A stretch of DNA of 12,365 bases from a bacterium (GCA_021159225.1 JAGGSE010000068.1:1-12365); one strand, 5' to 3'. Positions 1 through 7,509 are shown, numbered from the stretch's first letter. The notes: generated by a model from the letters alone, not told the origin. Numbers and translations are program-made.

Positions 1-18
1 TTTCTTTTGAGAAAAAAT

Positions 19-27
19 TGCTAAAAT
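19..27 (+). promoter_or_regulatory. Probable extended -10 promoter element
   Basis: TGC followed by TAAAAT (22-27) is a TG-N extended -10 element nine bases before the ATG at 37. A start point about seven bases after the hexamer would give an mRNA with almost no leader. No Shine-Dalgarno lies between 28 and 36. The -35 position falls at the window edge or outside it and cannot be judged. Inference from consensus only. Confidence 0.45.
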
Positions 28-36
28 AGAAATAGT

Positions 37-981
37 ATGAGCAATAAATTTATCCTTACTATTTTTACCGGCGTCTTAATTATATCTTTAACTGGATTTT
101 TTTTAGCCATTAGCGTTTCCAATAATCTGAAAATCAGTTTGGAAAGAATAGAAAAAACAATGGAGAACCTAGACAGGAAAGAGGCCCTTTTAGATAAAAG
201 GGTTGCTCCTTATATTTATACAGGAGAGTCGGTGGGTTATGTAATAGGGTTTGAAAATGGAACCAGATTTTATTTTTCCGGACCTACGGGGCTGGATTCT
301 AATCTGCAACTAATAGGCAGGTTTTACAAACCAGATGTTGCCTTTTTGCCAATTGGAAATATCTATAGCCTAAGCCCTAAATCCGCTGCTTATGCCGCTT
401 GTTTGATTGACCCATCTTCTTATATTGTGCCTGACCGTTATGCTAGTTTTCCTGAGTTAGTCAAAAACCCGGAGGAATTTTTTAAAGAGCTGGAAAAATA
501 TGATCTGAGAAGCAAAGCCCTAAAATTTCAAATAGGAGAAGAAAAAGAATTGTTAGGGATTAAGACCGAGTGGTTGGGTCATGGTGCCTGGTTGCTTGAA
601 AGCCCAAAGGGGCTCAGGATTTTAATTGACCCGGAGGTTCAGTACAATTTGAATTTCCCTCGGAAATATCGAGAACTGGTTCAACTGAAAAAAATAGACT
701 TGATCTTATTTACCAACGGCCGTTTTGATTCGCTGTCTCTATCTGATTTTAGAAAATGGGGGCAACTCTTTAACCCGGTCTTTATCACCCCCTATGAACT
801 GGGTATCTGGCTAAAATCAAGGTTTCCTTCCTACAAAATAGTTGCCGTTGACCAAGGGGCATCTCTATCAGAAAAAGAATTATTGAAATTGGGGGTAAGC
901 AAGGAAAAAGCAAAAAAATTCTCAGACCTTATTATTGATGTAGTATCTGCCAGCCATAGCTCATCAGCCATTCCAGAGTAG
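37..981 (+). CDS. Membrane-anchored, circularly permuted metallo-beta-lactamase-like protein (UPF0173/UlaG-type), probably non-catalytic
   Basis: The 314-residue protein has one hydrophobic segment (about residues 4-28), a short charged helix (about 31-55), then two half-domains in swapped order. Residues 59-170 match the C-terminal half of UPF0173 metallo-hydrolases: GYVIGFENG, then GPTGLDSNLQLIG where the family has GDTxLFSDMKLIG, then KPDVAFLPIG, and PDRYASFPE where the family has PMHYxTFP. Residues 176-314 match the N-terminal half: TEWLGHGAW, ILIDPE, DLILFTNGRFDS in place of xHGHxDH, TPYELGIWLKS, and a final SHSSS. The protein ends where a normal family member would run on into the sequence found here at residue 59. 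Most metal ligands are replaced (N227, R229, S232, P83, R134); D231 and H307 remain. Hydrolase activity is therefore unlikely; a binding or sensing role is inferred. Membrane topology is ambiguous. It ends four bases before the sensor gene, so co-transcription is likely. Confidence 0.8.
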   Translation: MSNKFILTIFTGVLIISLTGFFLAISVSNNLKISLERIEKTMENLDRKEALLDKRVAPYIYTGESVGYVIGFENGTRFYFSGPTGLDSNLQLIGRFYKPDVAFLPIGNIYSLSPKSAAYAACLIDPSSYIVPDRYASFPELVKNPEEFFKELEKYDLRSKALKFQIGEEKELLGIKTEWLGHGAWLLESPKGLRILIDPEVQYNLNFPRKYRELVQLKKIDLILFTNGRFDSLSLSDFRKWGQLFNPVFITPYELGIWLKSRFPSYKIVAVDQGASLSEKELLKLGVSKEKAKKFSDLIIDVVSASHSSSAIPE

Positions 982-985
982 GTTT

Positions 986-1954
986 ATGAGAAGACATTCA
1001 CTCTACACCATTATTTTTGTTGTTTTCGGAATTTTAATTACTGCTAATTTTGCTTCTGTTTATTTCTCTATCAGTCAGCATAAAAAGGATTTGATTGAAA
1101 CAGCAATTAGGGAAAAAATTCATTTAGCCGAGACGCTAAACGAATCCTTGGCATCTCCGATTTGGGTTTATAGATTGGCTTTGGTGCCCGGAATGGAAAA
1201 AGCCCTTATTGGAGAACTGGCTACCTTCAAAGATGTGAAATACATCCGGGTAGTCAATCAAGATGGGACTATTTATAAAAGCAGTATTGAAAAAGAATGG
1301 GGAGGGGTTGTTAAAGAACCTGATATCCTAAAGGTAATCAGTGCACAAAAGCCGCTAATTAAAGATAGTTTTTTTGAAGGGGAAAAAATAAAGTTGATCA
1401 TTTATCCCGGCTACCAAAACAAGACCATCTGGGTGGGGTTCACCCTGGCTAGCATAGAAAAAACCATTAGAGATATGTGGATAAGGGACTTTTTAATTAC
1501 GGGCAGCGGTCTGTTGATAACTATTTTGATTTTGATTATTCTCTTAAGGGAAATAGTGACCCCCTTGAGAAAATTAAACCGTGCCTGTCAGAAAATCAGG
1601 GAAGGGAATCTTAAGGTAAAGGTTAGGGTCAGGTCAAAAACAGAAATAGGAGAATTGGCTGATACCTTTAACAAAACAGTTGAGAATTTAAGAAAATCAA
1701 AAGAGGCACTGGAAAAAGAGAAGGCGGGGTTAGAGGTAAAGGTTCAAGAAAGGACCAAGGAATTAAGAAAACTGACCGAGAGTTTAGAAGAAAAGGTTAA
1801 GGAAAGGACAAAAGAACTTCAGAAAAGGTTGGTAGAATTGGAAAGGTTTCAAAGATTAACCGTTGGTCGGGAATTAAGAATGATAGAACTAAAAAAAGAG
1901 ATTAAAAAATTAAAAAAGGAATTAGAAAAATATAAAGACCAAAAACAAAAATAA
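986..1954 (+). CDS. Membrane sensor subunit of a split histidine kinase (TM-sensor-TM-HAMP-coiled coil, no kinase domain)
   Basis: This 322-residue protein has TM1 at about 7-29, an extracytoplasmic domain of about 135 residues (31-167) resembling the PAS-like/Cache sensors of histidine kinases (VKYIRVVNQDGTIY, 84-97), TM2 at about 168-188 and a HAMP domain at about 189-242 (P193, the E219-IGEL region). A long coiled coil follows to the C-terminus. The coiled coil repeats KVxERTKEL at 252 and 270, an 18-residue period, followed by VGRELRMIELKKEI, a linker often found ahead of kinase domains. The protein stops there: it has no H-box and no HATPase. Its TAA shares one base with the ATG of the next gene, which supplies both missing domains, so the two probably form one receptor kinase complex in the inner membrane. 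The signal sensed is unknown. The start has only a weak GTAGG upstream. Confidence 0.9.
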   Translation: MRRHSLYTIIFVVFGILITANFASVYFSISQHKKDLIETAIREKIHLAETLNESLASPIWVYRLALVPGMEKALIGELATFKDVKYIRVVNQDGTIYKSSIEKEWGGVVKEPDILKVISAQKPLIKDSFFEGEKIKLIIYPGYQNKTIWVGFTLASIEKTIRDMWIRDFLITGSGLLITILILIILLREIVTPLRKLNRACQKIREGNLKVKVRVRSKTEIGELADTFNKTVENLRKSKEALEKEKAGLEVKVQERTKELRKLTESLEEKVKERTKELQKRLVELERFQRLTVGRELRMIELKKEIKKLKKELEKYKDQKQK

Positions 1955-3276
1955 TGGGAGAAAAGCAAGAAGAATTTAAATCTGAAGAATTAAGGAAGGG
2001 TGCGAAAACGCTACCCCGGAGAGACCTTGAATTAACTCGGGTTAAAGAAGAACTGGAGCGGAAGGTAAAAGAACTGGAAGCAGCCAAGGAGAGAGAAATG
2101 GTTTTGAGAATAAGGGAAATAGCCAAGGCGGCAGATATTAAAAGGAAGGTAGAGCAGTTAGAAAAAAAGGCCAAAGAACTAAAAGATGCGAGAAAGGCGC
2201 TGTTAAATATATTGGAAGATATTGATGAAGCCAGAAAGAAGGCTGAGGAGGAAAGAAACAAGACGCTTGCCATCATTGCCAACCTAACCGACGGGCTTTT
2301 GGTTTTCGATTCCGACAACAGGGTCTCATTGGTTAATTCTCAGGCTGAAGAGATTTTAGGCATTAGGGTGGAAGAGATAGAAGGAGAATCCCTTGCTAAT
2401 TTGAGCCGTTTTCCTTCCTTGAAACCGATTGTTCAGGTAGTCAAAAAAAAGAAAAAGGTCTTCCGAGAAGAAGTTAAACTCCATGAAAACCTAATTCTGG
2501 AGATAACAACGAGCCCAATAACAAGAGAGAGAGAAAGAATAGGAAGTTTGCTTGTACTTCATGATGTTACCCACGAAAAACGGATAGAGAGAATGAAGAC
2601 CGAATTTGTCTCTGTAGCTGCTCATCAATTAAGGACACCACTGTCAGCGATAAAATGGAGTTTGGGAATGATCTTGGCCGAGGATATGGGTCCTCTGACT
2701 GAAGAACAAAAGAGATTTCTTCAAAAAACCTATCAGTCCAATGAACGGATGATTAACCTGGTTAACGACCTTTTGGATGTTGCCAGGATTGAGGAGGGCA
2801 GATATATCTATAAGCCGGCTTTTCGCGATCTGACAAAAATATGCCAGGCGGTGATTAATTCTCACAAGGCAGCGATTAAGAGAAAAAAGATAAGGTTTGA
2901 ATTCAAAAAGCCAAAGGAAAAATTGCCCCAGGTTAAACTTGATGAGGAAAAGATTAGTTTGGTGATTCAAAACCTCCTGGAAAACGCTGTTAGATACACC
3001 CCGCCGGGAGGAAGAATTGTTGTCTCTCTTAAGCGGAAGGAGAAAGAGATAGAATTTTCCGTAAGGGATACGGGTATAGGTATTCCCAAGGAACAACAGG
3101 ACCGACTCTTTACTAAATTTTTTAGGGGGGCAAATGCAGTGAGAATGGAAACAGAAGGAACCGGCCTGGGTCTGTTTATTTCCAAAAATATTATTGAGGC
3201 GCACCGGGGGAAAATCTGGGCAGAATCAGAGGAAAACAGGGGATCTGTGTTTCACTTTTCTCTGCCTTTGACTTGA
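1954..3276 (+). CDS. Soluble PAS-HisKA-HATPase histidine kinase with N-terminal coiled coil
   Basis: The 440-residue protein has no membrane segment. Residues 1-105 are a highly charged coiled coil. Residues about 104-207 are a PAS domain (IIANLTDGLLVFDSDNRVSLVN, with a HDVT end). HisKA spans about 212-282 with the H-box AAHQLRTPLS and phospho-accepting H224. The HATPase_c domain spans about 325-440, with N-box QNLLENAVRYTP (N340, N344), G1 box DTGIGIP (372-378) and G2 box GTGLGLFIS (402-410). All catalytic boxes look intact, so it should autophosphorylate and pass phosphate to a receiver, most simply the two encoded just downstream. It begins in a TAATG overlap with the sensor gene, which suggests coupled translation, and docking through the matching coiled coils is inferred. 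An alternative reading, a single kinase broken by a frameshift, is weighed in the findings. It ends in TGA. Confidence 0.95.
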   Translation: MGEKQEEFKSEELRKGAKTLPRRDLELTRVKEELERKVKELEAAKEREMVLRIREIAKAADIKRKVEQLEKKAKELKDARKALLNILEDIDEARKKAEEERNKTLAIIANLTDGLLVFDSDNRVSLVNSQAEEILGIRVEEIEGESLANLSRFPSLKPIVQVVKKKKKVFREEVKLHENLILEITTSPITRERERIGSLLVLHDVTHEKRIERMKTEFVSVAAHQLRTPLSAIKWSLGMILAEDMGPLTEEQKRFLQKTYQSNERMINLVNDLLDVARIEEGRYIYKPAFRDLTKICQAVINSHKAAIKRKKIRFEFKKPKEKLPQVKLDEEKISLVIQNLLENAVRYTPPGGRIVVSLKRKEKEIEFSVRDTGIGIPKEQQDRLFTKFFRGANAVRMETEGTGLGLFISKNIIEAHRGKIWAESEENRGSVFHFSLPLT

Positions 3277-3302
3277 CATTCTCTCCCTGAAAGTAGTAGA
3301 AT
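3273..3302 (+). promoter_or_regulatory. Sigma70-type promoter for the response-regulator pair
   Basis: TTGACA (3273-3278), an 18-base spacer, then TAGAAT (3297-3302). The -35 box is a perfect consensus and overlaps the kinase stop codon (3274-3276). The predicted start near 3309 leaves a leader of about 22 bases before the ATG at 3331. This would allow the regulators to be expressed apart from the kinase. No operator is recognised. Confidence 0.6.
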
Positions 3303-3330
3303 TAGGTAGAAGAATTCAAGATAGACAATT

Positions 3331-3702
3331 ATGGGAAAAAAGATTTTAATAGTTGAGGATGAGGAAATATTGTCGGACCTTCTTCAAAAGAGATTGAAAA
3401 AAGAGGGCTATGATGTTTTATTGGCAAGGAACGGAGAAGAGGGATTAAAAATGATAAAAGAAACAGAACCAGACCTTGTCTTGCTTGATATTATTATGCC
3501 AAAAATGAGTGGGTTTCAGGTAATGGAAGAAATGAATAAAGAGGAAAACCTTAAGAAAATTCCGGTAATTATCATTTCCAATTCCGGGCAGCCGGTAGAG
3601 ATAGGTAGGGCTCAACGGTTGGGAGCGAAGGACTGGCTGATCAAAACCGAGTTTGACCCGAAAGAGGTGTTAGAAAAGGTGGTCAAACAAATCGGCAAGT
3701 AA
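3331..3702 (+). CDS. Receiver-only response regulator 1
   Basis: The 123-residue protein is a single CheY-like receiver domain with no output domain. The acidic pocket is E9-D10, the phospho-acceptor is D53 (LLDIIMPKMSGF), the switch residue is S83 (IIISNSGQ) and the conserved lysine is K105 (WLIKTEF). All key residues are present, so phosphorylation is expected. With no DNA-binding or enzymatic domain, its output must be a protein interaction or phosphorelay. It lies 54 bases after the kinase behind its own promoter and 18 bases before a paralogous receiver. The immediate leader has no convincing Shine-Dalgarno. The likely donor is the kinase encoded upstream, but the orphan kinase on the other strand is also possible. 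Confidence 0.95.
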   Translation: MGKKILIVEDEEILSDLLQKRLKKEGYDVLLARNGEEGLKMIKETEPDLVLLDIIMPKMSGFQVMEEMNKEENLKKIPVIIISNSGQPVEIGRAQRLGAKDWLIKTEFDPKEVLEKVVKQIGK

Positions 3703-3720
3703 TAACACATATCTAAAAAT

Positions 3721-4089
3721 ATGGCAAAAAAAATTTTAATTATTGAGGACGACAAATTTTTGAGAGAATTGATAGCCAAAAAATTGGCTAAAGATGGTTA
3801 TGAGGTTTCAGAGGCAGTAGACGGAGAAGAGGGGGTTAAAAAGACAAAGGAAACAAAACCAGACCTAATCCTGCTTGACCTTATCCTTCCTGAGATGGAT
3901 GGATTTGAGGTTTTAAGCAAGATAAAAGAAGACCCTGCTTCCAGTTTAATTCCGGTAATTATCCTTTCAAATTTGGGACAGAAAGAAGACATTGAGAAGG
4001 GCTTGAAGATGGGGGCAACTGACTACCTGATTAAGGCCCATTTCACGCCGGGGGAAATCGTTGAAAAAATAAGGAACATTATTAAGTAA
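3721..4089 (+). CDS. Receiver-only response regulator 2 (tandem paralogue)
   Basis: This 122-residue CheY-like receiver aligns along its full length with its neighbour upstream. It has acidic pocket E9-D10-D11, phospho-acceptor D53 (LLDLILPEMDGF), switch residue S83 (VIILSNLGQ) and K105 (YLIKAHFTP). The LSNLGQ and LIKAHFTP wording is typical of receivers from Candidate Phyla Radiation genomes (recalled family knowledge, not a search). There is no output domain. The 18-base gap to the first receiver has no Shine-Dalgarno and no strong promoter, so it is probably read from the same transcript. Conserved active sites in both copies argue against one being a decaying duplicate; they may accept phosphate from different kinases or address different targets. 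Confidence 0.95.
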   Translation: MAKKILIIEDDKFLRELIAKKLAKDGYEVSEAVDGEEGVKKTKETKPDLILLDLILPEMDGFEVLSKIKEDPASSLIPVIILSNLGQKEDIEKGLKMGATDYLIKAHFTPGEIVEKIRNIIK

Positions 4090-4103
4090 TTTTACAGTTG
4101 TAA

Positions 4104-4985
4104 ATGCCTGAACTTCCCGAGGTAGAAACTACTATTAATATATTAAAGAAAACCAAGCCCCGGATATTAGGGGCTGTTTTTTTAGACATTTGGACTGACA
4201 GCCCCTTGCTTATTAAAAAGCCCAAAGACCTTCTTCAGTTCAAAAAGGAGATCAAGGGGAAAAAAATTGAAAGAATCCGGCGGAGAGGAAAAAATATTAT
4301 TTTTGGGTTGTCCTCTGGTAAAAATCTCTTAATCCACCAAAAATTAACAGGTCATCTGCTTTTGGGAGAATGGAAGCGACAAGACAATAAATGGCAGGCT
4401 CTTGTTAAAGGTCCTTTGACCGAGGACCCGATGAACAGGTTTTTACACCTGATATTTTATTTAGATAACGGGAAGCAATTAGCCCTCTCTGATTTAAGAA
4501 AATTTGCCAAGTTAGAGGTCTTAAGTGAAGAGGAACTGAAAAAAGAATTAGGTTCCCTGGGTCCGGAGCCATTAGACAAAAGTTTTACCTTTGAGAAATT
4601 CAAGGAAGGTGTTTTGAAAAAGAAAAATAAAGCGATTAAACAGGTGTTAATGGACCAAGGTGTAATTGCCGGAATTGGCAATATCTATTCTGATGAAATT
4701 TTATTTGAGGCAAGAATTAATCCCTTTAGGAAGATAAGGGAATTAAATGAAAAGGAACTAAAGGAGATTTATTCAGCAATGAAGAAAATTTTATCTCTGG
4801 GAATAAAACTTCAAGGTGCCTCTGTTGCTGACTATCGCCTGCCCTGGGGCGCTAAGGGAGGGTTTGACAGGCTAATAAAGGTTTACCGGAAAGAGGGGCA
4901 AAGGTGTCCAAGATGTGGTGCCATAATCAAGCGTCAGAAAATCGGAGGTCGCTCCGCCCATTTTTGTCCTAAATGTCAAAAATAA
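4104..4985 (+). CDS. mutM: Formamidopyrimidine-DNA glycosylase (Fpg/MutM)
   Basis: A base-excision repair enzyme of the cytoplasm that removes 8-oxoguanine and ring-opened purines and nicks the abasic site. The 293-residue protein starts MPELPEVET: P2 is the catalytic Schiff-base nucleophile and E3 the acid. The RRRGKN segment carries K63, equivalent to the catalytic lysine near position 57 in E. coli Fpg. The helix-two-turns-helix shows GIGNIYSDEILFEARINP (N193). The C-terminal zinc finger has four cysteines, C268, C271, C288 and C291, with the conserved arginine in GGRSAHFC (R283). The usual HLGM(S/T)G loop reads HQKLTG and the DPRRF segment reads DLRKF. These changes affect the residues that fill the DNA gap but not the catalytic ones. 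The initiator is fixed by the need for P2. It overlaps or abuts the lysyl-tRNA synthetase start, so the two are likely co-transcribed. Confidence 0.97.
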   Translation: MPELPEVETTINILKKTKPRILGAVFLDIWTDSPLLIKKPKDLLQFKKEIKGKKIERIRRRGKNIIFGLSSGKNLLIHQKLTGHLLLGEWKRQDNKWQALVKGPLTEDPMNRFLHLIFYLDNGKQLALSDLRKFAKLEVLSEEELKKELGSLGPEPLDKSFTFEKFKEGVLKKKNKAIKQVLMDQGVIAGIGNIYSDEILFEARINPFRKIRELNEKELKEIYSAMKKILSLGIKLQGASVADYRLPWGAKGGFDRLIKVYRKEGQRCPRCGAIIKRQKIGGRSAHFCPKCQK

Positions 4986-4987
4986 TT

Positions 4988-6586
4988 ATGGAAGACAATA
5001 GCCAGCACTGGAGTAGAACAATTGCAAAGTCGGTTCTTAAAAGATTTCCTAGAAGAAAGGTTTATGTCTGCGCCGCTGGAATTACCCCCTCTGGAACGGT
5101 CCATTTTGGCAACTTTCGCGATGTAATGACCTCTCTTGCCGTGGCTAAACAACTTCAAAGAGAAGACAAAAAGGTCCGTTTTATTTTTTCTTGGGATGAC
5201 TTTGACCGCTTTCGCAGGGTCCCTCCCGAGGCAGATGGTTCTTTCAAAAAATATATTGGAGCGCCCCTGAGTTCGGTTCCAGACCCTGGTGGAAAATATA
5301 ACTCCTGGGCAGAAAGATTTGAGAAGGAGTTTGAAAGGGCAATGGTTGAGTTGGGGATAAATCTTGAGTATCGTTATCAGACCAAAGAATACAAATCGGG
5401 CCGTTATGACCAGTTTATTATTCAGGCGTTAAATTCTCGTCAAAAAATTGCCAAAATCCTTCTTTCTTTTATGTCAGACAAGGCGAAAAGAGAAAAGGGA
5501 ATAGACCCTAAAGAGTTTATAAAAAATTATTATCCAATTTCTATTTATTCACGCTTTAGCGGCAAGGATAGTGTTAAAATCTTGGCTTATGACGGCAGGA
5601 CAAAAATAAGGTATCAGTGTCTTAAGACAAATAGGATTGATGAAGTTGATATAACCAAAGAACATATAGTAAAGTTGGCTTGGAAAACCGATTGGGCAAT
5701 GCGCTGGATGGCAGAGGGAGTGGTTTTTGAACCCGGAGGCGCTGATCACGCCTCTCCCGGTGGGAGTTATGATGTCTCTAAGGTAATAGCCAGGGAGGTT
5801 TTTGGTATTAGGGCTCCTGTTTTTGCCGGCTACCAATTTATTGGATTACGAGGGCTGAAAGGAAAGATGTCCAGTTCAAAGGGCAATGCTGTCTCCCCCC
5901 TTCAACTTTTGGAAATATACGAGCCCTCCCTGTTGAAATGGATGTATTTAAGAAGGTCGCCTAGCAGTGTCTTTACCTTGGCTTTTGATAGCGAGATATA
6001 TCGCCAGTATGATGAGTTTGATAGTGAGGTTGAAAGGTATAAGCAAAATGCCCTTAATTTAGAACGTCGGCAGGCTTTAGAACTAAGCATTGAAAAGGGG
6101 AAATTTTACAAACATCCAATTCCTTTTCGTCAGGTGGTCGCTTTGGGCCAGATTGCCCAATGGGACCAAGAAAAGACAATCAGATTGTTGGGAAAATTGG
6201 GGATTACCTACGATAAGGAATCTGTTAGGTCTCGTTTGAAAAGAGCCAAGAACTGGCTTCAAAGATATAATCCTGAACAAGGGTTTTCTTTATTGGGAAA
6301 CCTTAACCAAGAATATCTAAAAAAAATGAGCCCCAAATCAATAGAGCAGATAAGAAAATTAAGAAAGAGAATTGAAACAGGGATTTTATCACTGGAGGAA
6401 TTGAAAAAAATACTCTATGAGATTCCTAAAGAGCCAGGACTTGATCCAAAAAAAAATACCCTGTCTCAGAGAGCATTTTTTAAGGATATTTACAATCTCT
6501 TGTTTGGCAAAGATAAGGGTCCACGCCTGGCAACCTTTCTGTGGCTGGCAGACAGAGAAAAAATTCTTAAACTTTTAGATATATGA
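4988..6586 (+). CDS. lysS: Lysyl-tRNA synthetase, class I (LysRS1)
   Basis: This cytoplasmic enzyme charges tRNA-Lys with lysine using ATP. It is the class I (Rossmann-fold) form found in archaea and a minority of bacteria, not the usual class II enzyme. Counting from an upstream ATG at 4973 (537 residues), the HIGH-like motif is PSGTVHFGN (39-47), the family signature GGADHASPGGSYDV is at about 256-268, and the KMSKS-like motif is GKMSSSKGN (297-305). The WKTDWAMRW block (237-245) is also typical of LysRS1. The C-terminal third is the helical anticodon-binding region. The start at 4988, two bases after the mutM stop, is preferred because the family usually begins just before an HW motif; starting at 4973 would add MSKII and overlap mutM by 13 bases. 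Neither has a Shine-Dalgarno. The end overlaps holA as ATGA. Confidence 0.96.
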   Translation: MEDNSQHWSRTIAKSVLKRFPRRKVYVCAAGITPSGTVHFGNFRDVMTSLAVAKQLQREDKKVRFIFSWDDFDRFRRVPPEADGSFKKYIGAPLSSVPDPGGKYNSWAERFEKEFERAMVELGINLEYRYQTKEYKSGRYDQFIIQALNSRQKIAKILLSFMSDKAKREKGIDPKEFIKNYYPISIYSRFSGKDSVKILAYDGRTKIRYQCLKTNRIDEVDITKEHIVKLAWKTDWAMRWMAEGVVFEPGGADHASPGGSYDVSKVIAREVFGIRAPVFAGYQFIGLRGLKGKMSSSKGNAVSPLQLLEIYEPSLLKWMYLRRSPSSVFTLAFDSEIYRQYDEFDSEVERYKQNALNLERRQALELSIEKGKFYKHPIPFRQVVALGQIAQWDQEKTIRLLGKLGITYDKESVRSRLKRAKNWLQRYNPEQGFSLLGNLNQEYLKKMSPKSIEQIRKLRKRIETGILSLEELKKILYEIPKEPGLDPKKNTLSQRAFFKDIYNLLFGKDKGPRLATFLWLADREKILKLLDI

Positions 6587-7509
6587 TTATTTTCCTTTAT
6601 GGGCAAGATACCTATAGAAGCCGGCGGAAGTTGAATGAATTTATTGCCCGGTATAAAGAGGTTCATAAGGAAACCTTGGGATTAAAGCGCCTTGAAGGCA
6701 GGAATTTAGATTTTAGGAGTTTTCGGCAAGAGATTGAAACCGGCACAATATTTGGAGAAAAAAGGTTGTTCATTTTAGAGGATGTTTTCTCAAATCAGGA
6801 GTTCAAGGATTGGTTTATCAAGAACAAAAAGAGGATTTTGTCTTCCAGTACCACCATTTTGATTTATGAGACAGAGAAGATAGAAAAAAAAGACAGATTT
6901 TTTAGGTTTCTTCTTAAAAATTCAAGAACTCAAGAGTTTAGTTTCTTAAAGGGAAGGCAGTTGGAAAGATGGATAATCTCTGAATTTTCCCGATACAGGG
7001 TTAAAATCCAACAAAGGGCATTGAGCCAACTTATTGATTTTGTGGGTCCTGACACCTGGCAGATGACAAATGAAATCAGGAAATTGTCTTCTTATAAAGG
7101 AAAAAACTCTATTGTAGAAGAAGAGGATGTCCGGGCATTGGTGAAGCCAAAAATAGAAAGCGATATTTTTAAGACCATCAATGCCATAGCCAAAAAAGAT
7201 AGAAAAACAGCCCTTGGCTTGATAAGGGCGCATCTAAACTCGGGAGAATCTCCATTTTATTTATTTTCAATGATTGATTTTCAATTTCGCAACCTTTTGG
7301 TTGTGAAGGACCTTCTTGAAAGAGGACTTCCCCTTTACTCAAGCGGGCTTCATCCTTATGTAATCAAAAAAACCCTTCCCCTTTTGAGGAAATTTACCTC
7401 TGGTCAGTTAAAAAGGATTTACCGAAGATTGCTTGAATTAGACCTTGAAATTAAAAGCGGAAAAATGAACCCCGAGCTTGGCCTTGATTTGCTTGTTACG
7501 GAGATTTAG
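6583..7509 (+). CDS. holA: DNA polymerase III, delta subunit (clamp-loader wrench)
   Basis: HolA is the clamp-loader subunit that opens the beta sliding clamp during replication. The 308-residue protein, slightly short for the family, begins MIIFLYGQDTYRSRRKLNEF, the usual N-terminal signature. An AAA+-like fold without a working Walker A motif covers about the first 120 residues (LFILEDVF; FLKGRQLERWI), followed by the lid region with DTWQMTNEIRKL and the C-terminal collar helices (SPFYLFSMIDFQFRNLLVVKDL). No ATPase motif is expected in delta. Its ATG shares four bases with the synthetase stop (ATGA), implying coupled translation. Its last 14 bases overlap the 3' end of the convergent rpsT gene. 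holA next to rpsT in opposite orientation is also known in Bacillus, so the neighbourhood supports the call. Confidence 0.94.
   Translation: MIIFLYGQDTYRSRRKLNEFIARYKEVHKETLGLKRLEGRNLDFRSFRQEIETGTIFGEKRLFILEDVFSNQEFKDWFIKNKKRILSSSTTILIYETEKIEKKDRFFRFLLKNSRTQEFSFLKGRQLERWIISEFSRYRVKIQQRALSQLIDFVGPDTWQMTNEIRKLSSYKGKNSIVEEEDVRALVKPKIESDIFKTINAIAKKDRKTALGLIRAHLNSGESPFYLFSMIDFQFRNLLVVKDLLERGLPLYSSGLHPYVIKKTLPLLRKFTSGQLKRIYRRLLELDLEIKSGKMNPELGLDLLVTEI

Noticed and set aside
37..981. Active metallo-beta-lactamase fold hydrolase
   Set aside because: The HxHxDH motif and two other ligand positions are replaced, so a dinuclear metal site cannot form in the known way.
1935..1960. Programmed -1 frameshift joining the sensor and kinase into one protein
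   Set aside because: The region is A-rich, but no heptamer in the sensor's reading frame fits X XXY YYZ ahead of the TAA, and the TAATG overlap already explains translation of the second gene.
2644..3204. Antisense open frame of 186 codons across the kinase catalytic region
   Set aside because: The plus strand encodes intact HisKA and HATPase motifs here; the antisense product is low in recognisable features and has no ribosome-binding site.
5549..5836. Antisense open frame of 95 codons within the lysyl-tRNA synthetase gene
   Set aside because: It lies opposite highly conserved synthetase motifs, has no start signals and resembles no protein; it is a shadow of the real gene.
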